NCBI GenBank assembly: GCA_030611885.1 | Contig: JAUWOY010000034.1 | Location: forward strand, 1 to 34,504 | Origin: Chloroflexota bacterium | GTDB taxonomy: Bacteria; Chloroflexota; Anaerolineae; VGOG01 | Reading direction: 5' to 3' | Length of the DNA stretch: 34,504 nt | Shown: positions 16,115-23,305 of the stretch, piece by piece | How the letters are laid out: each line of letters begins with the position of its first letter | Numbering within the stretch: position 1 is the first letter of the stretch | Notes under the pieces: generated by a model | Told to the model about the DNA's origin: nothing | The model's database searches: none | Seen by the model: the letters and a program-made list of their open reading frames with translations, nothing else | Program-made: the position numbers and the translations under genes

Positions 16115-18136
16115 CTAATAGTCCTCCCACTCCTCACGCTGACGGCCAGGCTTGCGATGTCGCTTGGCTACCATCTTTCCTAGTTCCTCGTCGTAGACCA
16201 ACTCGCGTCTTTTCTCTCTCTTTTTGCGCTCCTCTAATTCGTCTTTTTCCTCATACTCGTATATTCCCTCTTCTTCTTCTTCCTCCTCTTCGAGCGGTTC
16301 CTCAGTGGGCTCCACCTCCTCGACCAGCACCTCTTCCTCGACAGGCACAGCTCCCGCCACTTCTTCGGCTACTTCTTCTATCTCCGGAGCAGCCAGTTCC
16401 ACCGCTTCTTCCTCGACCGTTTCCACTGGCTCTTCAACAACGGCCTCGATCTCTTCGATCGCTTCGACCTCTTCTACCTTCTCAACGGGAACGAAGCCTT
16501 TAGCCTGCAACCTCTCCTTTAATTCAGCCAGTGATTTCGGGCCGAAGTTCTTTATGGCTAGCATCTCTTCATCGCCTTCGGCCAATTTCTTCAGTATCTC
16601 CTCCACCGTGGCAATTCCCGCTTGATCGAGGCAGTTGTAGATCCGGGGGCTAAGATCCAGCACCTCGATGGGTGCTTCCTCCTCGACGGGGACGAAGCCT
16701 TTAGCCTGCAGCCTCTCTTTTAATTCAGCCAACGACTTCGGGCCGAAGTTCTTGATAGCCAGCATCTCTTCATCGCCTTCGGCCAGCTTTTCCAGTATCT
16801 CCTCCACCGTGGCAATTCTCGCTTGATCGAGGGAATTGTACACCCGCGTGCTGAGGCCCAACGTCTCAATGGGGACACCTTCTTTGGGGACACCTTCTTT
16901 GGCTCTCTCTTGGGCAGCAGCCGTCTCTACTACATCAATTGCCTCTCTAAGCACCCGCATCTCTTGGGCCGTGGGACGCGCCTTCTCTTTTCTCAGCAGG
17001 ATAGCCTCGGCCAGGGCCAGGATGTCTTTCTTCTCGGCTACCGCAGCTACCTGGGCCATATATTCTTTTTTGGCTTTTTTTAATGCTTGCTCGGCAGCTT
17101 CCATCGCGCTCTTGATGTCAATGCGCCAACTGGTCAGCTTGGCTGCCAGGCGGGCATTTTGTCCCCCTTTGCCGATGGCCAGGGAGAGCTGGTCGTCGGG
17201 CACGATGACGGTGGCCGTCCTGCCTCCCATAGGATCATCGTTCAGATAAGTGTCCAAGACTTTGGCTGGACTCAGGGCGTTGGCGACGAACGTGCCTGTG
17301 TCGGGGCTCCATTCTATTACGTCAATCTTTTCTCCATTCAGCTCTTTGACCACACTTTGAATCCTGACCCCGCGCATACCCACACATGCCCCTACCGGAT
17401 CTATCCCTGCTTGAACAGCGCTAACAGCTACCTTTGACCGCGAGCCCGCCTCGCGGGCGATGGCCTTGATCTCGACCGTGCCGTTGAATATCTCGGGCAC
17501 TTCCAGCTCGAGCAGACGGCGCAGCATATCGCGATGAGTGCGGGAGACGATGACTTGGGGGCCGCGGTTCGTCTTGCGCACCTCCAGGACGTAGGCCCGC
17601 ACCCGCTGGTTGATACGGTAGTGCTCGCGGGGGATCTGTTGGCTCCTGGGAAGGAGAGCCTCAGTCCGCCCCAGGTTCAGGGTTACGCCTTGAGGCATGA
17701 TGTTCTGAACAGTGCCGTTGATGAGTTCTCCCTCGCGTTCGGCATAGCTCGTGAAAAGGACATCACGCTCAGCCTCGCGGATGCGCTGCAAGATGACCTG
17801 TTTGGCCGTCTGCGCGGCGATACGCCCGAAAGTCTTGGGAGTATTCTCGAACGTCACCAGCTCACCCAGCTTGGCGTCCTCGTTGCTCCTTTTGGCCTCG
17901 TCCAAGGAAATCTCGAAGCGTTCATCTTGGACTTCCTCCACCACCTCTTTGGCAATGTAGAGTCTGGCCTGTCCGGTCTCTAGGTCTATCTTAGCTGTGA
18001 CGTTCTGAGACGAGCCGAAGTCTTTCTTGTAGGCCGTTAACAGGGCGACCTCAATGGCTTCCAGAACTATCTCTCTGTCCAGATTTTTTTCGTTGCAGAT
18101 TTGGTCAAAAGCCACTGCGAACTCGCTCTTTTTCAA
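16115..18136 (-). CDS. nusA: Transcription factor NusA with tandem alpha-CTD-like repeats and acidic tail
   Basis: A 673-residue elongation, pausing and antitermination factor that binds RNA polymerase and RNA. The NusA N-terminal domain is followed by an S1 domain (NGTVQNIMPQGVTLNLG), then KH domains (DPVGACVGMRGVRIQSV; LAIGKGGQNARLAAKL). The C-terminus is unusual. Two nearly identical helix-hairpin-helix units at about 421-483 and 487-549 (IEVLDLSPRIYNCLDQAGIA, then [15 protein letters not shown]) resemble the RNA polymerase alpha C-terminal domain, and a highly acidic tail follows up to residue 673. E. coli NusA also ends in two acidic repeats, but these are closer to alpha-CTD. The TTG start is supported by AGGAGG nine bases upstream. 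rimP, usually just before nusA, is absent. Confidence 0.95.
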   Translation of the reverse strand: MKKSEFAVAFDQICNEKNLDREIVLEAIEVALLTAYKKDFGSSQNVTAKIDLETGQARLYIAKEVVEEVQDERFEISLDEAKRSNEDAKLGELVTFENTPKTFGRIAAQTAKQVILQRIREAERDVLFTSYAEREGELINGTVQNIMPQGVTLNLGRTEALLPRSQQIPREHYRINQRVRAYVLEVRKTNRGPQVIVSRTHRDMLRRLLELEVPEIFNGTVEIKAIAREAGSRSKVAVSAVQAGIDPVGACVGMRGVRIQSVVKELNGEKIDVIEWSPDTGTFVANALSPAKVLDTYLNDDPMGGRTATVIVPDDQLSLAIGKGGQNARLAAKLTSWRIDIKSAMEAAEQALKKAKKEYMAQVAAVAEKKDILALAEAILLRKEKARPTAQEMRVLREAIDVVETAAAQERAKEGVPKEGVPIETLGLSTRVYNSLDQARIATVEEILEKLAEGDEEMLAIKNFGPKSLAELKERLQAKGFVPVEEEAPIEVLDLSPRIYNCLDQAGIATVEEILKKLAEGDEEMLAIKNFGPKSLAELKERLQAKGFVPVEKVEEVEAIEEIEAVVEEPVETVEEEAVELAAPEIEEVAEEVAGAVPVEEEVLVEEVEPTEEPLEEEEEEEEGIYEYEEKDELEERKKREKRRELVYDEELGKMVAKRHRKPGRQREEWEDY

Positions 18137-18201
18137 GTCTTGATTCCTCCTGTTTCGTGCCAGAACTTAAAATGTGGATTCGTGAATCTTTCTGATAGCA
18201 A

Positions 18202-18226
18202 GAAAAGTGGGGGTTGCCCACTTTTC
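18202..18226 (-). promoter_or_regulatory. Perfect hairpin in the nusA 5' leader
   Basis: GAAAAGTGGG (18202-18211) and CCCACTTTTC (18217-18226) form a perfect 10-bp stem with a 5-base loop. It lies inside the predicted nusA leader, about 66 bases before the start codon. It could stabilise the mRNA or attenuate transcription; there is no T-run, so it is not a plain terminator. Confidence 0.5.
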
Positions 18227-18250
18227 CAATAAAACCCATATAACGCTTAT

Positions 18251-18279
18251 ATTATACCATGTTTGGGCGAATCGTGCAA
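18251..18279 (-). promoter_or_regulatory. Predicted promoter of the nusA cluster
   Basis: On the minus strand TTGCAC (18279-18274), a 17-base spacer, and TATAAT (18256-18251). The -10 is perfect, the -35 only partial. Predicted leader about 105 bases. Confidence 0.6.
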
Positions 18280-18312
18280 GTTGACGGACGCTCGAGTGGC
18301 TCCTGTTCGATT

Positions 18313-18341
18313 TTGACAAATAAGGCAAAGGCTAGTATAAT
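18313..18341 (+). promoter_or_regulatory. Strong sigma-70 type promoter of rplU-rpmA-rpmE
   Basis: TTGACA (18313-18318), exactly 17 bases, then TATAAT (18336-18341): both consensus hexamers are perfect. It lies 45 bases before the rplU start and diverges from the nusA promoter. Confidence 0.85.
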
Positions 18342-18386
18342 CACTTTCACGAGTTTGTTGAGATTGCACAATTGGGAGGAAGAACA

Positions 18387-18698
18387 GTGTATGTTGTCGT
18401 TGAGACAAGCGGAAAGCAATATAAAGTTAGCACGGGCGAAATTATAGATGTAGACAAGCTGCCCCTTGAAGTCGGGGAGAAGATAGAGCTGGACAGGGTG
18501 CTCTTGGTAGCTGATGGCGAAGAGGTGCGCGTGGGGCAGCCCACCATCGAAGGGGCTAAGGTATTGGCTACCGTGACCGATCACGTCAAAGGCCCGAAGA
18601 TCATCGTCTTCAAGTATAGGCCCAGAGAGCGATATCGCTTGAAAAAAGGGCATCGGCAAAACTACACTCGCCTGATGATTGATGAGATCGTGGCATAA
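18387..18698 (+). CDS. rplU: Ribosomal protein L21
   Basis: A 103-residue large-subunit protein that binds 23S rRNA. VYVVVETSGKQYKVSTGEII is the typical N-terminus, and the ending KKGHRQNYTRLMIDEI is the L21 signature. I choose the GTG at 18387, because GGGAGGA lies six bases before it and it gives the normal length; the TTG at 18372 would overlap this site. First gene of an L21-L27-L31 operon. Confidence 0.95.
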   Translation: MYVVVETSGKQYKVSTGEIIDVDKLPLEVGEKIELDRVLLVADGEEVRVGQPTIEGAKVLATVTDHVKGPKIIVFKYRPRERYRLKKGHRQNYTRLMIDEIVA

Positions 18699-18725
18699 TA
18701 TTCGATTGACGGAGGTGTACTAGCT

Positions 18726-18986
18726 ATGGCACACAAAAAGGGAGGCGGGAAGACCCGCAACAATAGAGATAGCGAGGCTAAACGTCTGGGCGTGAAGAAG
18801 TTTGGCGGTGAGAAGGTACGGCCGGGAAACATCATCGTGCGTCAAAGGGGCACTAAATTCAAGCCCGGCAGGAACGTCGGCTTAGGCAAGGACTATACGA
18901 TCTTCGCTGTCATTGATGGCTTCGTGAAGTTTGAGCACGGGCGGGGTGGCAGAAAGATCATTAGCGTCTATTCAGAGATTTCATAG
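18726..18986 (+). CDS. rpmA: Ribosomal protein L27
   Basis: An 86-residue large-subunit protein near the peptidyl transferase centre. [20 protein letters not shown] and [15 protein letters not shown] are the L27 signatures. It lacks the N-terminal cleaved extension known in Firmicutes. GGAGGTG precedes the ATG. It follows rplU by 27 bases. Confidence 0.97.
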   Translation: MAHKKGGGKTRNNRDSEAKRLGVKKFGGEKVRPGNIIVRQRGTKFKPGRNVGLGKDYTIFAVIDGFVKFEHGRGGRKIISVYSEIS

Positions 18987-19000
18987 AGAGAGGGTAACTG

Positions 19001-19492
19001 ATGAAAAAGGGGATTCACCCTAAGTATTATCCTGATGCTAAGGTGACATGCAGTTGTGGCAACACCTTTACTGTCGGCTCAACCAAGGAGACGATCCGCA
19101 CAGACATCTGTTCGGCCTGTCATCCCTTCTTCACTGGCGAACAGCGCTTGGTGGACACGGCTGGCCAGGTGGAGCGGTTCATCAGGCGTCTGGAGAAGAG
19201 TGAGGAGATCAGGGCCGAGGAGTTGACTCGTCTGGAGACTGAGGGGACCGAAGAGAAAGCCGAAGAGGAAGCACCCATCGAGGTGCTGGACCTTAGCTCT
19301 CGGGTCTACGACTGCCTCGATCGAGCGGGAATTGCCACGGTGGAGAAGGCACTGGAGAAGTTGGCCGAAGGCGATGAAGAGATGCTAGACATCAAGGGCT
19401 TTGGTCCAAAGTCGTTGGCCGAATTAAAAGAGAAGCTGCAGGCTGAAGGCTTCGTCCTTGTCAAAGAGGAAGCCGCTGAGTCGTCGCAGTGA
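19001..19492 (+). CDS. rpmE: Ribosomal protein L31 with C-terminal alpha-CTD-like domain
   Basis: A 163-residue protein, more than twice the usual length of about 70. Residues 1-65 are a normal zinc-type L31: [11 protein letters not shown], a CSCGNTF motif and [12 protein letters not shown], with the four Cys ligands. After an acidic linker, residues 88-157 form a helix-hairpin-helix unit ([20 protein letters not shown], then [15 protein letters not shown]), almost identical to the second unit at the NusA C-terminus. It resembles the RNA polymerase alpha C-terminal domain. DNA identity to nusA is also high, with runs of 20-27 identical bases, so the domain was copied between these neighbours. 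The stop is followed by a terminator after 124 bases. A bridge between ribosome and RNA polymerase is an attractive but untested idea. Confidence 0.93.
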   Translation: MKKGIHPKYYPDAKVTCSCGNTFTVGSTKETIRTDICSACHPFFTGEQRLVDTAGQVERFIRRLEKSEEIRAEELTRLETEGTEEKAEEEAPIEVLDLSSRVYDCLDRAGIATVEKALEKLAEGDEEMLDIKGFGPKSLAELKEKLQAEGFVLVKEEAAESSQ

Positions 19493-19513
19493 GTTGCTCT
19501 TAGCTCTGAACTG

Positions 19514-19605
19514 GAAGTTAGAGGTTAGAAGTTGGAAGTTGGATGGTGAGCAGTGATCAATAATCAATGACTGTTCTCTAACCTCCAACTTCCAATTTCC
19601 AATTA
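19514..19605. repeat. Inverted pair of heptamer arrays between rpmE and tdk
   Basis: Left array GAAGTTA GAGGTTA GAAGTTG GAAGTTG (19514-19541), right array CTAACCT CCAACTT CCAATTT CCAATTA (19578-19605). The arms are largely complementary, so the transcript could fold into one long hairpin. Confidence 0.8.
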
Positions 19606-19616
19606 GTTGATAGGCG

Positions 19617-19648
19617 AGGGCAGATCTCTGTATCTGCCCTTTCGTTTT
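19617..19648 (+). terminator. Intrinsic terminator after the L21-L27-L31 operon
   Basis: AGGGCAGAT / ATCTGCCCT nine-base-pair stem (19617-19625, 19632-19640), six-base loop, followed by TTCGTTTTCT. It lies just before the tdk ribosome binding site, so tdk is expressed either by read-through or from a start I do not see. Confidence 0.75.
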
Positions 19649-19663
19649 CTGGAGGAGGGGGCT

Positions 19664-20302
19664 ATGTACCAAAGTCAGGGTGGCCCTTCGACAGCTCTTC
19701 ACTTCGACGGGGCTCAGTACAAGCGACGGGGCTCAGGACGCTATGGCTGGATCGAAGTGATCTGTGGCAGCATGTTCAGCGGCAAGACGGAGGAGCTAAT
19801 CCGTCGCGTCAGGCGGTCCCAGATAGCCAGGCAGAAGGTGCAGGTGTTCAAGCCTCGCCTGGACGCTCGCTATCAGGTCGAGAAGGTGGCCTCTCACAAC
19901 GGCGTGCATCTGGATGCCGTCGTCGTGAGGGAGGCCAAGGAGATCTTGCAGTTAGTGGACTCCGGCACCGACGTGGTCGTTATTGACGAGGGGCAGTTCT
20001 TCGATTGGACTATCGCCGATGTCTGCAACCTCCTGGCCGACAATGGCCGGCGAGTGATCATCGCCGGGCTGGATACGGATTTCCGCGGCGAGCCCTTCGG
20101 CCCCATGCCCCTGCTGATGGCCCAGGCCGAGAGGGTGGACAAATTGCAGGCCATCTGCGTCGTCTGCGGGGCGCCGGCCAGCCGCTCCCAACGTCTGATC
20201 AACGGTCAGCCAGCTTTCTATGATGATCCAATAATAATGGTGGGCGCCGATGAAGTCTACGAGGCTCGTTGCCGCCATTGCCACCAGGTGCCGAAAAAAT
20301 GA
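19664..20302 (+). CDS. tdk: Thymidine kinase (type II)
   Basis: A 212-residue enzyme phosphorylating thymidine (dTMP salvage). The P-loop GSMFSGKT is at 35-42, the VIDEGQFF motif supplies the catalytic Glu, and zinc-ribbon Cys pairs are CVVC and CRHC near the C-terminus. The ATG at 19664 follows GGAGGAGGGG. The first 25 or so residues before IEVICG are not usual for the family; their DNA (19684-19739) is built of CTTCGAC-GGGGCTCAG-like repeats, so the extension is probably repeat-derived. Confidence 0.95.
   Translation: MYQSQGGPSTALHFDGAQYKRRGSGRYGWIEVICGSMFSGKTEELIRRVRRSQIARQKVQVFKPRLDARYQVEKVASHNGVHLDAVVVREAKEILQLVDSGTDVVVIDEGQFFDWTIADVCNLLADNGRRVIIAGLDTDFRGEPFGPMPLLMAQAERVDKLQAICVVCGAPASRSQRLINGQPAFYDDPIIMVGADEVYEARCRHCHQVPKK
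19684..19739. repeat. CTTCGAC/GGCTCAG repeat coding for the tdk N-terminal extension
   Basis: Three imperfect units of about 19-20 bases: CCCTTCGACAGCTCTTCA, CTTCGACGGGGCTCAGTACA, AGCGACGGGGCTCAGGACG. These resemble the family of the loop at 15485-15505 (reverse complement CTTCGACAAGCTCAGGACAG). Confidence 0.6.
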
Positions 20303-20330
20303 CCAATGGCCAAATCCCAATGACCAATTG
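20303..20330. repeat. Heptamer array after tdk
   Basis: CCAATGG CCAAATC CCAATGA CCAATTG, four 7-base units starting at the base after the tdk stop codon. Confidence 0.75.
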
Positions 20331-20351
20331 GGCGTTGTTCTGGAGGTCAGG

Positions 20352-20897
20352 ATGTTAAAAGATGACGTGGGTGAGATACTCATCACCGAGGAGGAACTGC
20401 AAGCCAGGATCGCCGAGTTGGGTAGAGCCATCTCGGCTGATTACCAGGGCAAGGACCTTTTGGCGGTCTGCGTCCTCAGGGGAGCGGTCATCTTCTTGTC
20501 GGACCTCATCAGGCGGATCACCATCCCTCACGAGATGGACTTCATGGCCGTCTCTAGCTACGGAGGCACTCGCACCAAGTCCACTGGCGTCGTTCGCATT
20601 CTCATGGACCTCACAACCAACATCGAAGGGCGCAATGTGCTCATCGTGGAGGACATCGTGGACAGCGGTCTAACTCTTAGCTACATTCTGAGCAACCTCA
20701 AGACGCGCCGCCCCGCCAGCCTGCGGACCTGTACCCTGTTGGATAAGCAGGAGTGCCGCGAGGTGGACGTTCCCCTGGACTACGTGGGCTTCGTTATCCC
20801 CGATAAGTTCGTAATCGGCTACGGCCTGGACTACGACGAGAAATACCGCAACCTTCCCTTCATCGGCGTGTTGAAGCCGGAGCTTTACATCGAGTAA
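20352..20897 (+). CDS. hpt: Hypoxanthine phosphoribosyltransferase
   Basis: A 181-residue purine salvage enzyme making IMP and GMP from the bases and PRPP. VLIVEDIVDSGLTL is the PRPP-binding loop. VCVLRGAVIFLSDLIRRI and the flexible-loop SSYGGTRTKSTG are family motifs, and DYDEKYRNLPFIGVL is the typical end. ATG 20352 is chosen: it follows GGAGG and gives the normal length, whereas the upstream open frame overlaps tdk and the heptamer array. Confidence 0.95.
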   Translation: MLKDDVGEILITEEELQARIAELGRAISADYQGKDLLAVCVLRGAVIFLSDLIRRITIPHEMDFMAVSSYGGTRTKSTGVVRILMDLTTNIEGRNVLIVEDIVDSGLTLSYILSNLKTRRPASLRTCTLLDKQECREVDVPLDYVGFVIPDKFVIGYGLDYDEKYRNLPFIGVLKPELYIE

Positions 20898-20931
20898 CAA
20901 GTCAACGAGTGACGAGGTAACGAGGAAATAG

Positions 20932-20967
20932 AAACGCCGACTCCGTGGACCTGGGAGTCGGCGTTTT
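20932..20967. terminator. Bidirectional intrinsic terminator
   Basis: AAACGCCGACTCC (20932-20944) and GGAGTCGGCGTTT (20954-20966) form a perfect 13-bp stem with a nine-base loop, with short T-runs on both strands. It lies between the converging hpt and M23 peptidase genes. Confidence 0.9.
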
Positions 20968-20994
20968 GGCTTTTAGGGGGAGAGAGTGTTTGTG

Positions 20995-22365
20995 TCAAGG
21001 AAACACCTGTCGCGTCCACTGGAGGGGGTCTACGTAGACGCTGCCGACCCTGATCTCCCAGTGCAGGTGGGGTCCGGTTGATAGCCCCGTGCTCCCGACC
21101 TTGCCGATGGGGTCGCCCCGCTCCACTTCTTGCTCTGCTTCGACCGCGATTTCCGAGAGGTGATAGTAGCCGCTGTAGACGCCCAGGCCGTGGTCAATGA
21201 TCACCGCCTGGCCGCGCACGGTCAGCTCCTCGGCCAGAGCCACGCGGCCGCGCCCGGCAGCCAGCACCGGGGTGCCTACCTCTGCTCCGTAGTCTACGCC
21301 CCCGTGGTAGCTTGTCGGTGGCCCGCTGCCGTAGGAACGCCGTGTCCCAAAGGCCGAGGTGACTCGCACAGGGACCTGGAGGGGGACTCGAAATAGCCCT
21401 TCCCAAAGTTGTTGCCGACTGAATATCCCAAAGACCTGGCTCAGTCGCTCGTTCTCGGCCCTGATCAGAGCCGGATCGAGCAGCTTGCCTTTCTCCGGCG
21501 GGAGGATGATCTGCTCCGTGGCGAAGTCGCCGGCTACTACTTGCACAAGCTTGCTCGTCCTGGTCGTTTGGCCTGCGTCGTCGGTAGCGGTGAGTTCCAA
21601 GAAGTATGGGCCGATCTGGGCGGCGGCCCCGATGCCCACCAGCGCCCAGTACTGGCCGCTTTCCCCCACAAAGGTCAGGGGACTGTTGTCGAGGGAGCCC
21701 GTCAGGTTCACGGGCTTCTCGGTCTGCACTTTGATGGCCAGGGTTTGCCCTTGGATCACCGGCTGGGGATTTAACTCTATGGCGACGAAGGGCGAGGGCA
21801 GGGGCGCGCTCGGAGCGGAGCTGGGGATGGCCAACCGCTGCCCCACGAGGATCAGCGAGGGGTCGGCGAGGTCATTGGCCGCGACGATGGCCGAGATAGT
21901 CGTCCCACAACGCGAAGCTATTCGAGTCAGCGTCTCTCCTGGCTGCACGATGTGGATCTGAGTTAGCGATGGTGAGGAGTCATCAGCGCTGGTGATAGTT
22001 AGCCGCTGGCCGATGTGGATCCATCGAGGGTCAGCGATGTGGTTGGCCTGGACGATAGCCTCAACCGTCGTGCCGTAGTGCTGGGCGAGGGAGAACAGGG
22101 TCTCGCCCAAACGGACGACGTGAACGACGGTGGACTCTTGGGCCACAGGCCCTTGCGGCGGGGCGGCTTGAACGGGGGGCGCACACAGCGCCACTTGAGC
22201 AGCTATCAGTATCGCTGCAAATAGTCTGGCCCAATGAGTTAGACAAGACTTCGGAAGTCTCAAAGGTGCTCTACCCAGCGGCTTTTGAGGCGATTTCAAG
22301 TTGCTTTTGCCTTCAAGATCCTCGGCTGAAGACTTCCGAAGTCTAACTCGATTCAATAGTTTCAA
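20995..22365 (-). CDS. Secreted LysM-LysM-M23 metallopeptidase
   Basis: A 456-residue predicted murein hydrolase. The hydrophobic segment LFAAILIAAQVALCAPPVQA near residues 49-68 is a signal peptide. Two LysM peptidoglycan-binding domains follow (VVHVVRLGETLFSLAQHYG; IHIVQPGETLTRIASRCG). At the C-terminus the M23 lysostaphin-like domain has HGGVDYG (zinc His and Asp) and GPHLHWEI (HxH). The TTG start at 22365 has AAGGAGG 12 bases upstream, overlapping the stop of the preceding gene. The first 45 residues contain an in-frame palindromic element (22236-22349). Removing it would join MKLLNRV directly to THWARLF, an ordinary signal peptide. Likely cell-wall remodelling outside the membrane. Confidence 0.92.
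   Translation of the reverse strand: MKLLNRVRLRKSSAEDLEGKSNLKSPQKPLGRAPLRLPKSCLTHWARLFAAILIAAQVALCAPPVQAAPPQGPVAQESTVVHVVRLGETLFSLAQHYGTTVEAIVQANHIADPRWIHIGQRLTITSADDSSPSLTQIHIVQPGETLTRIASRCGTTISAIVAANDLADPSLILVGQRLAIPSSAPSAPLPSPFVAIELNPQPVIQGQTLAIKVQTEKPVNLTGSLDNSPLTFVGESGQYWALVGIGAAAQIGPYFLELTATDDAGQTTRTSKLVQVVAGDFATEQIILPPEKGKLLDPALIRAENERLSQVFGIFSRQQLWEGLFRVPLQVPVRVTSAFGTRRSYGSGPPTSYHGGVDYGAEVGTPVLAAGRGRVALAEELTVRGQAVIIDHGLGVYSGYYHLSEIAVEAEQEVERGDPIGKVGSTGLSTGPHLHWEIRVGSVYVDPLQWTRQVFP
22236..22349. mobile_element. 114-bp palindromic element in the signal-peptide coding region
   Basis: Outer ends GAGTTAGAC (22236-22244) and GTCTAACTC (22341-22349) are exact inverted repeats. Just inside lie AGACTTCGGAAGTCT (22246-22260) and AGACTTCCGAAGTCT (22330-22344), the units also found in the methylase gene. 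About 69 bases separate them. The whole element is open in the M23 peptidase frame. Confidence 0.8.
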
Positions 22366-22382
22366 AGCGTGGACGGGCCTCC

Positions 22383-23303
22383 TTACTGGGTGAGATAGGT
22401 CAAGCTACTGTCGTAAGCCGGGTCAGGGCCGATTTCGTTCATGGTCTTTCTCACGGCTTGCTCCAGGGTCAGTTTTTCCGTAGTCAAGCCACGCAGCAGG
22501 TGTAGGATCGCCTGATCGTTGTGGGACAGGCCTACCCAATCGTTCCAGCCGATGACGGCCGAAGCTCCCCGTTCGATGAAGGCCTGCGCCAGGTCCGGCG
22601 TGCCCAGGCTCTGGCAGCCCCCGATGATGATCAGGGTGTCGTCGAAGTGGCCTACCATCTCGTGGCGGACGAATCCGGCGACGATAGCGAAGTAGAGGGG
22701 AGAGTTTTCGTCGTAGAGAATCTTGGCGCGTCCAATGCGGTTGGCCAGTTGTTCCTTGACGTACTTATGCTTATCATAGACCTCCGAAGTGAACAGGAAC
22801 ACAGGCCCGCCCGGAATGGTCTCGTTGAGGATGTTGGTGGAGTGGCTGCGAAAGAGGATCAACTGGTAGCCTTTCTCAGGCAGGGTTCTGAAGAGCTCGA
22901 CCGTGACCTCTTCCCCTTCGTAGACATCGGTACTGAACCCGGCCTCGTTCAGATAGGCCAGAGCCTGGTCGGTAAACTCTGGATCTGGATTCGTCAAAGC
23001 TATCTGATCTACCAGAGCCGCTTTTCGGCCCTCCGGCTCTGGAGTTGGGGTGGGGGTGACCTGCTGCGGAGAGCAAGAGCTAAGGGCGAGCACGAGAAGG
23101 GCCAAGAGCACAGCCAACACTACAGCGAATTGAGAAAGCTGCCCTGAGCTGAAGCTCTGGGCTGAAAGAGCAAAGCCCTGCGGGCTGGATCCAGCACCGA
23201 AGACTTTAGCCCCGCGCCGCCTGGGGCTAACCGCACAGCTTGTTGGTTCTTGGCTCTCAATTCGTTGTTTTCCCAATTCGTTGTAGTGTTTCGGTAGATG
23301 CAT
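22383..23303 (-). CDS. Caspase-fold (CHAT/gingipain-like) lipoprotein, candidate protease
   Basis: A 306-residue protein with a hydrophobic segment at about 58-75 and a lipobox LSSC with Cys 77, so it is probably anchored outside the cytoplasmic membrane by a lipid. The rest resembles clan CD peptidases: a His in LILFRSHS (H154) and a Cys in IIIGGCQSLGTPDLAQAF (C230), followed by GASAVIGWNDWVG, as in CHAT and clostripain-like domains. This dyad suggests cysteine protease activity; no substrate can be named. ATG 23303 follows GAGGTG and is 2 bases after the mevalonate kinase stop, so translation is coupled. The 57 residues before the hydrophobic segment are abnormally long and encoded by palindromic repeats (23141-23230). 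Confidence 0.75.
   Translation of the reverse strand: MHLPKHYNELGKQRIESQEPTSCAVSPRRRGAKVFGAGSSPQGFALSAQSFSSGQLSQFAVVLAVLLALLVLALSSCSPQQVTPTPTPEPEGRKAALVDQIALTNPDPEFTDQALAYLNEAGFSTDVYEGEEVTVELFRTLPEKGYQLILFRSHSTNILNETIPGGPVFLFTSEVYDKHKYVKEQLANRIGRAKILYDENSPLYFAIVAGFVRHEMVGHFDDTLIIIGGCQSLGTPDLAQAFIERGASAVIGWNDWVGLSHNDQAILHLLRGLTTEKLTLEQAVRKTMNEIGPDPAYDSSLTYLTQ
23141..23230. repeat. Cluster of three small palindromes in the lipoprotein N-terminal coding region
   Basis: GCCCTGAGCT/AGCTCTGGGC (23141-23162), AGCCC/GGGCT (23174-23186) and TTAGCCCC/GGGGCTAA (23206-23230). They are translated in frame within the long N-region before the signal segment. Confidence 0.75.
23247..23266. repeat. Inverted copy of the 20-bp repeat found after purB
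   Basis: TTCTTGGCTCTCAATTCGTT is the exact reverse complement of 9122-9141. Here it is part of the lipoprotein reading frame, near its N-terminus. Confidence 0.8.
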
Positions 23304-23305
23304 TG

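Noticed and set aside
16224..16625. Open frame of 133 residues rich in Ser opposite nusA
   Set aside because: It is the mirror of the Glu-rich acidic tail of NusA; the composition follows from Glu codons read on the other strand.
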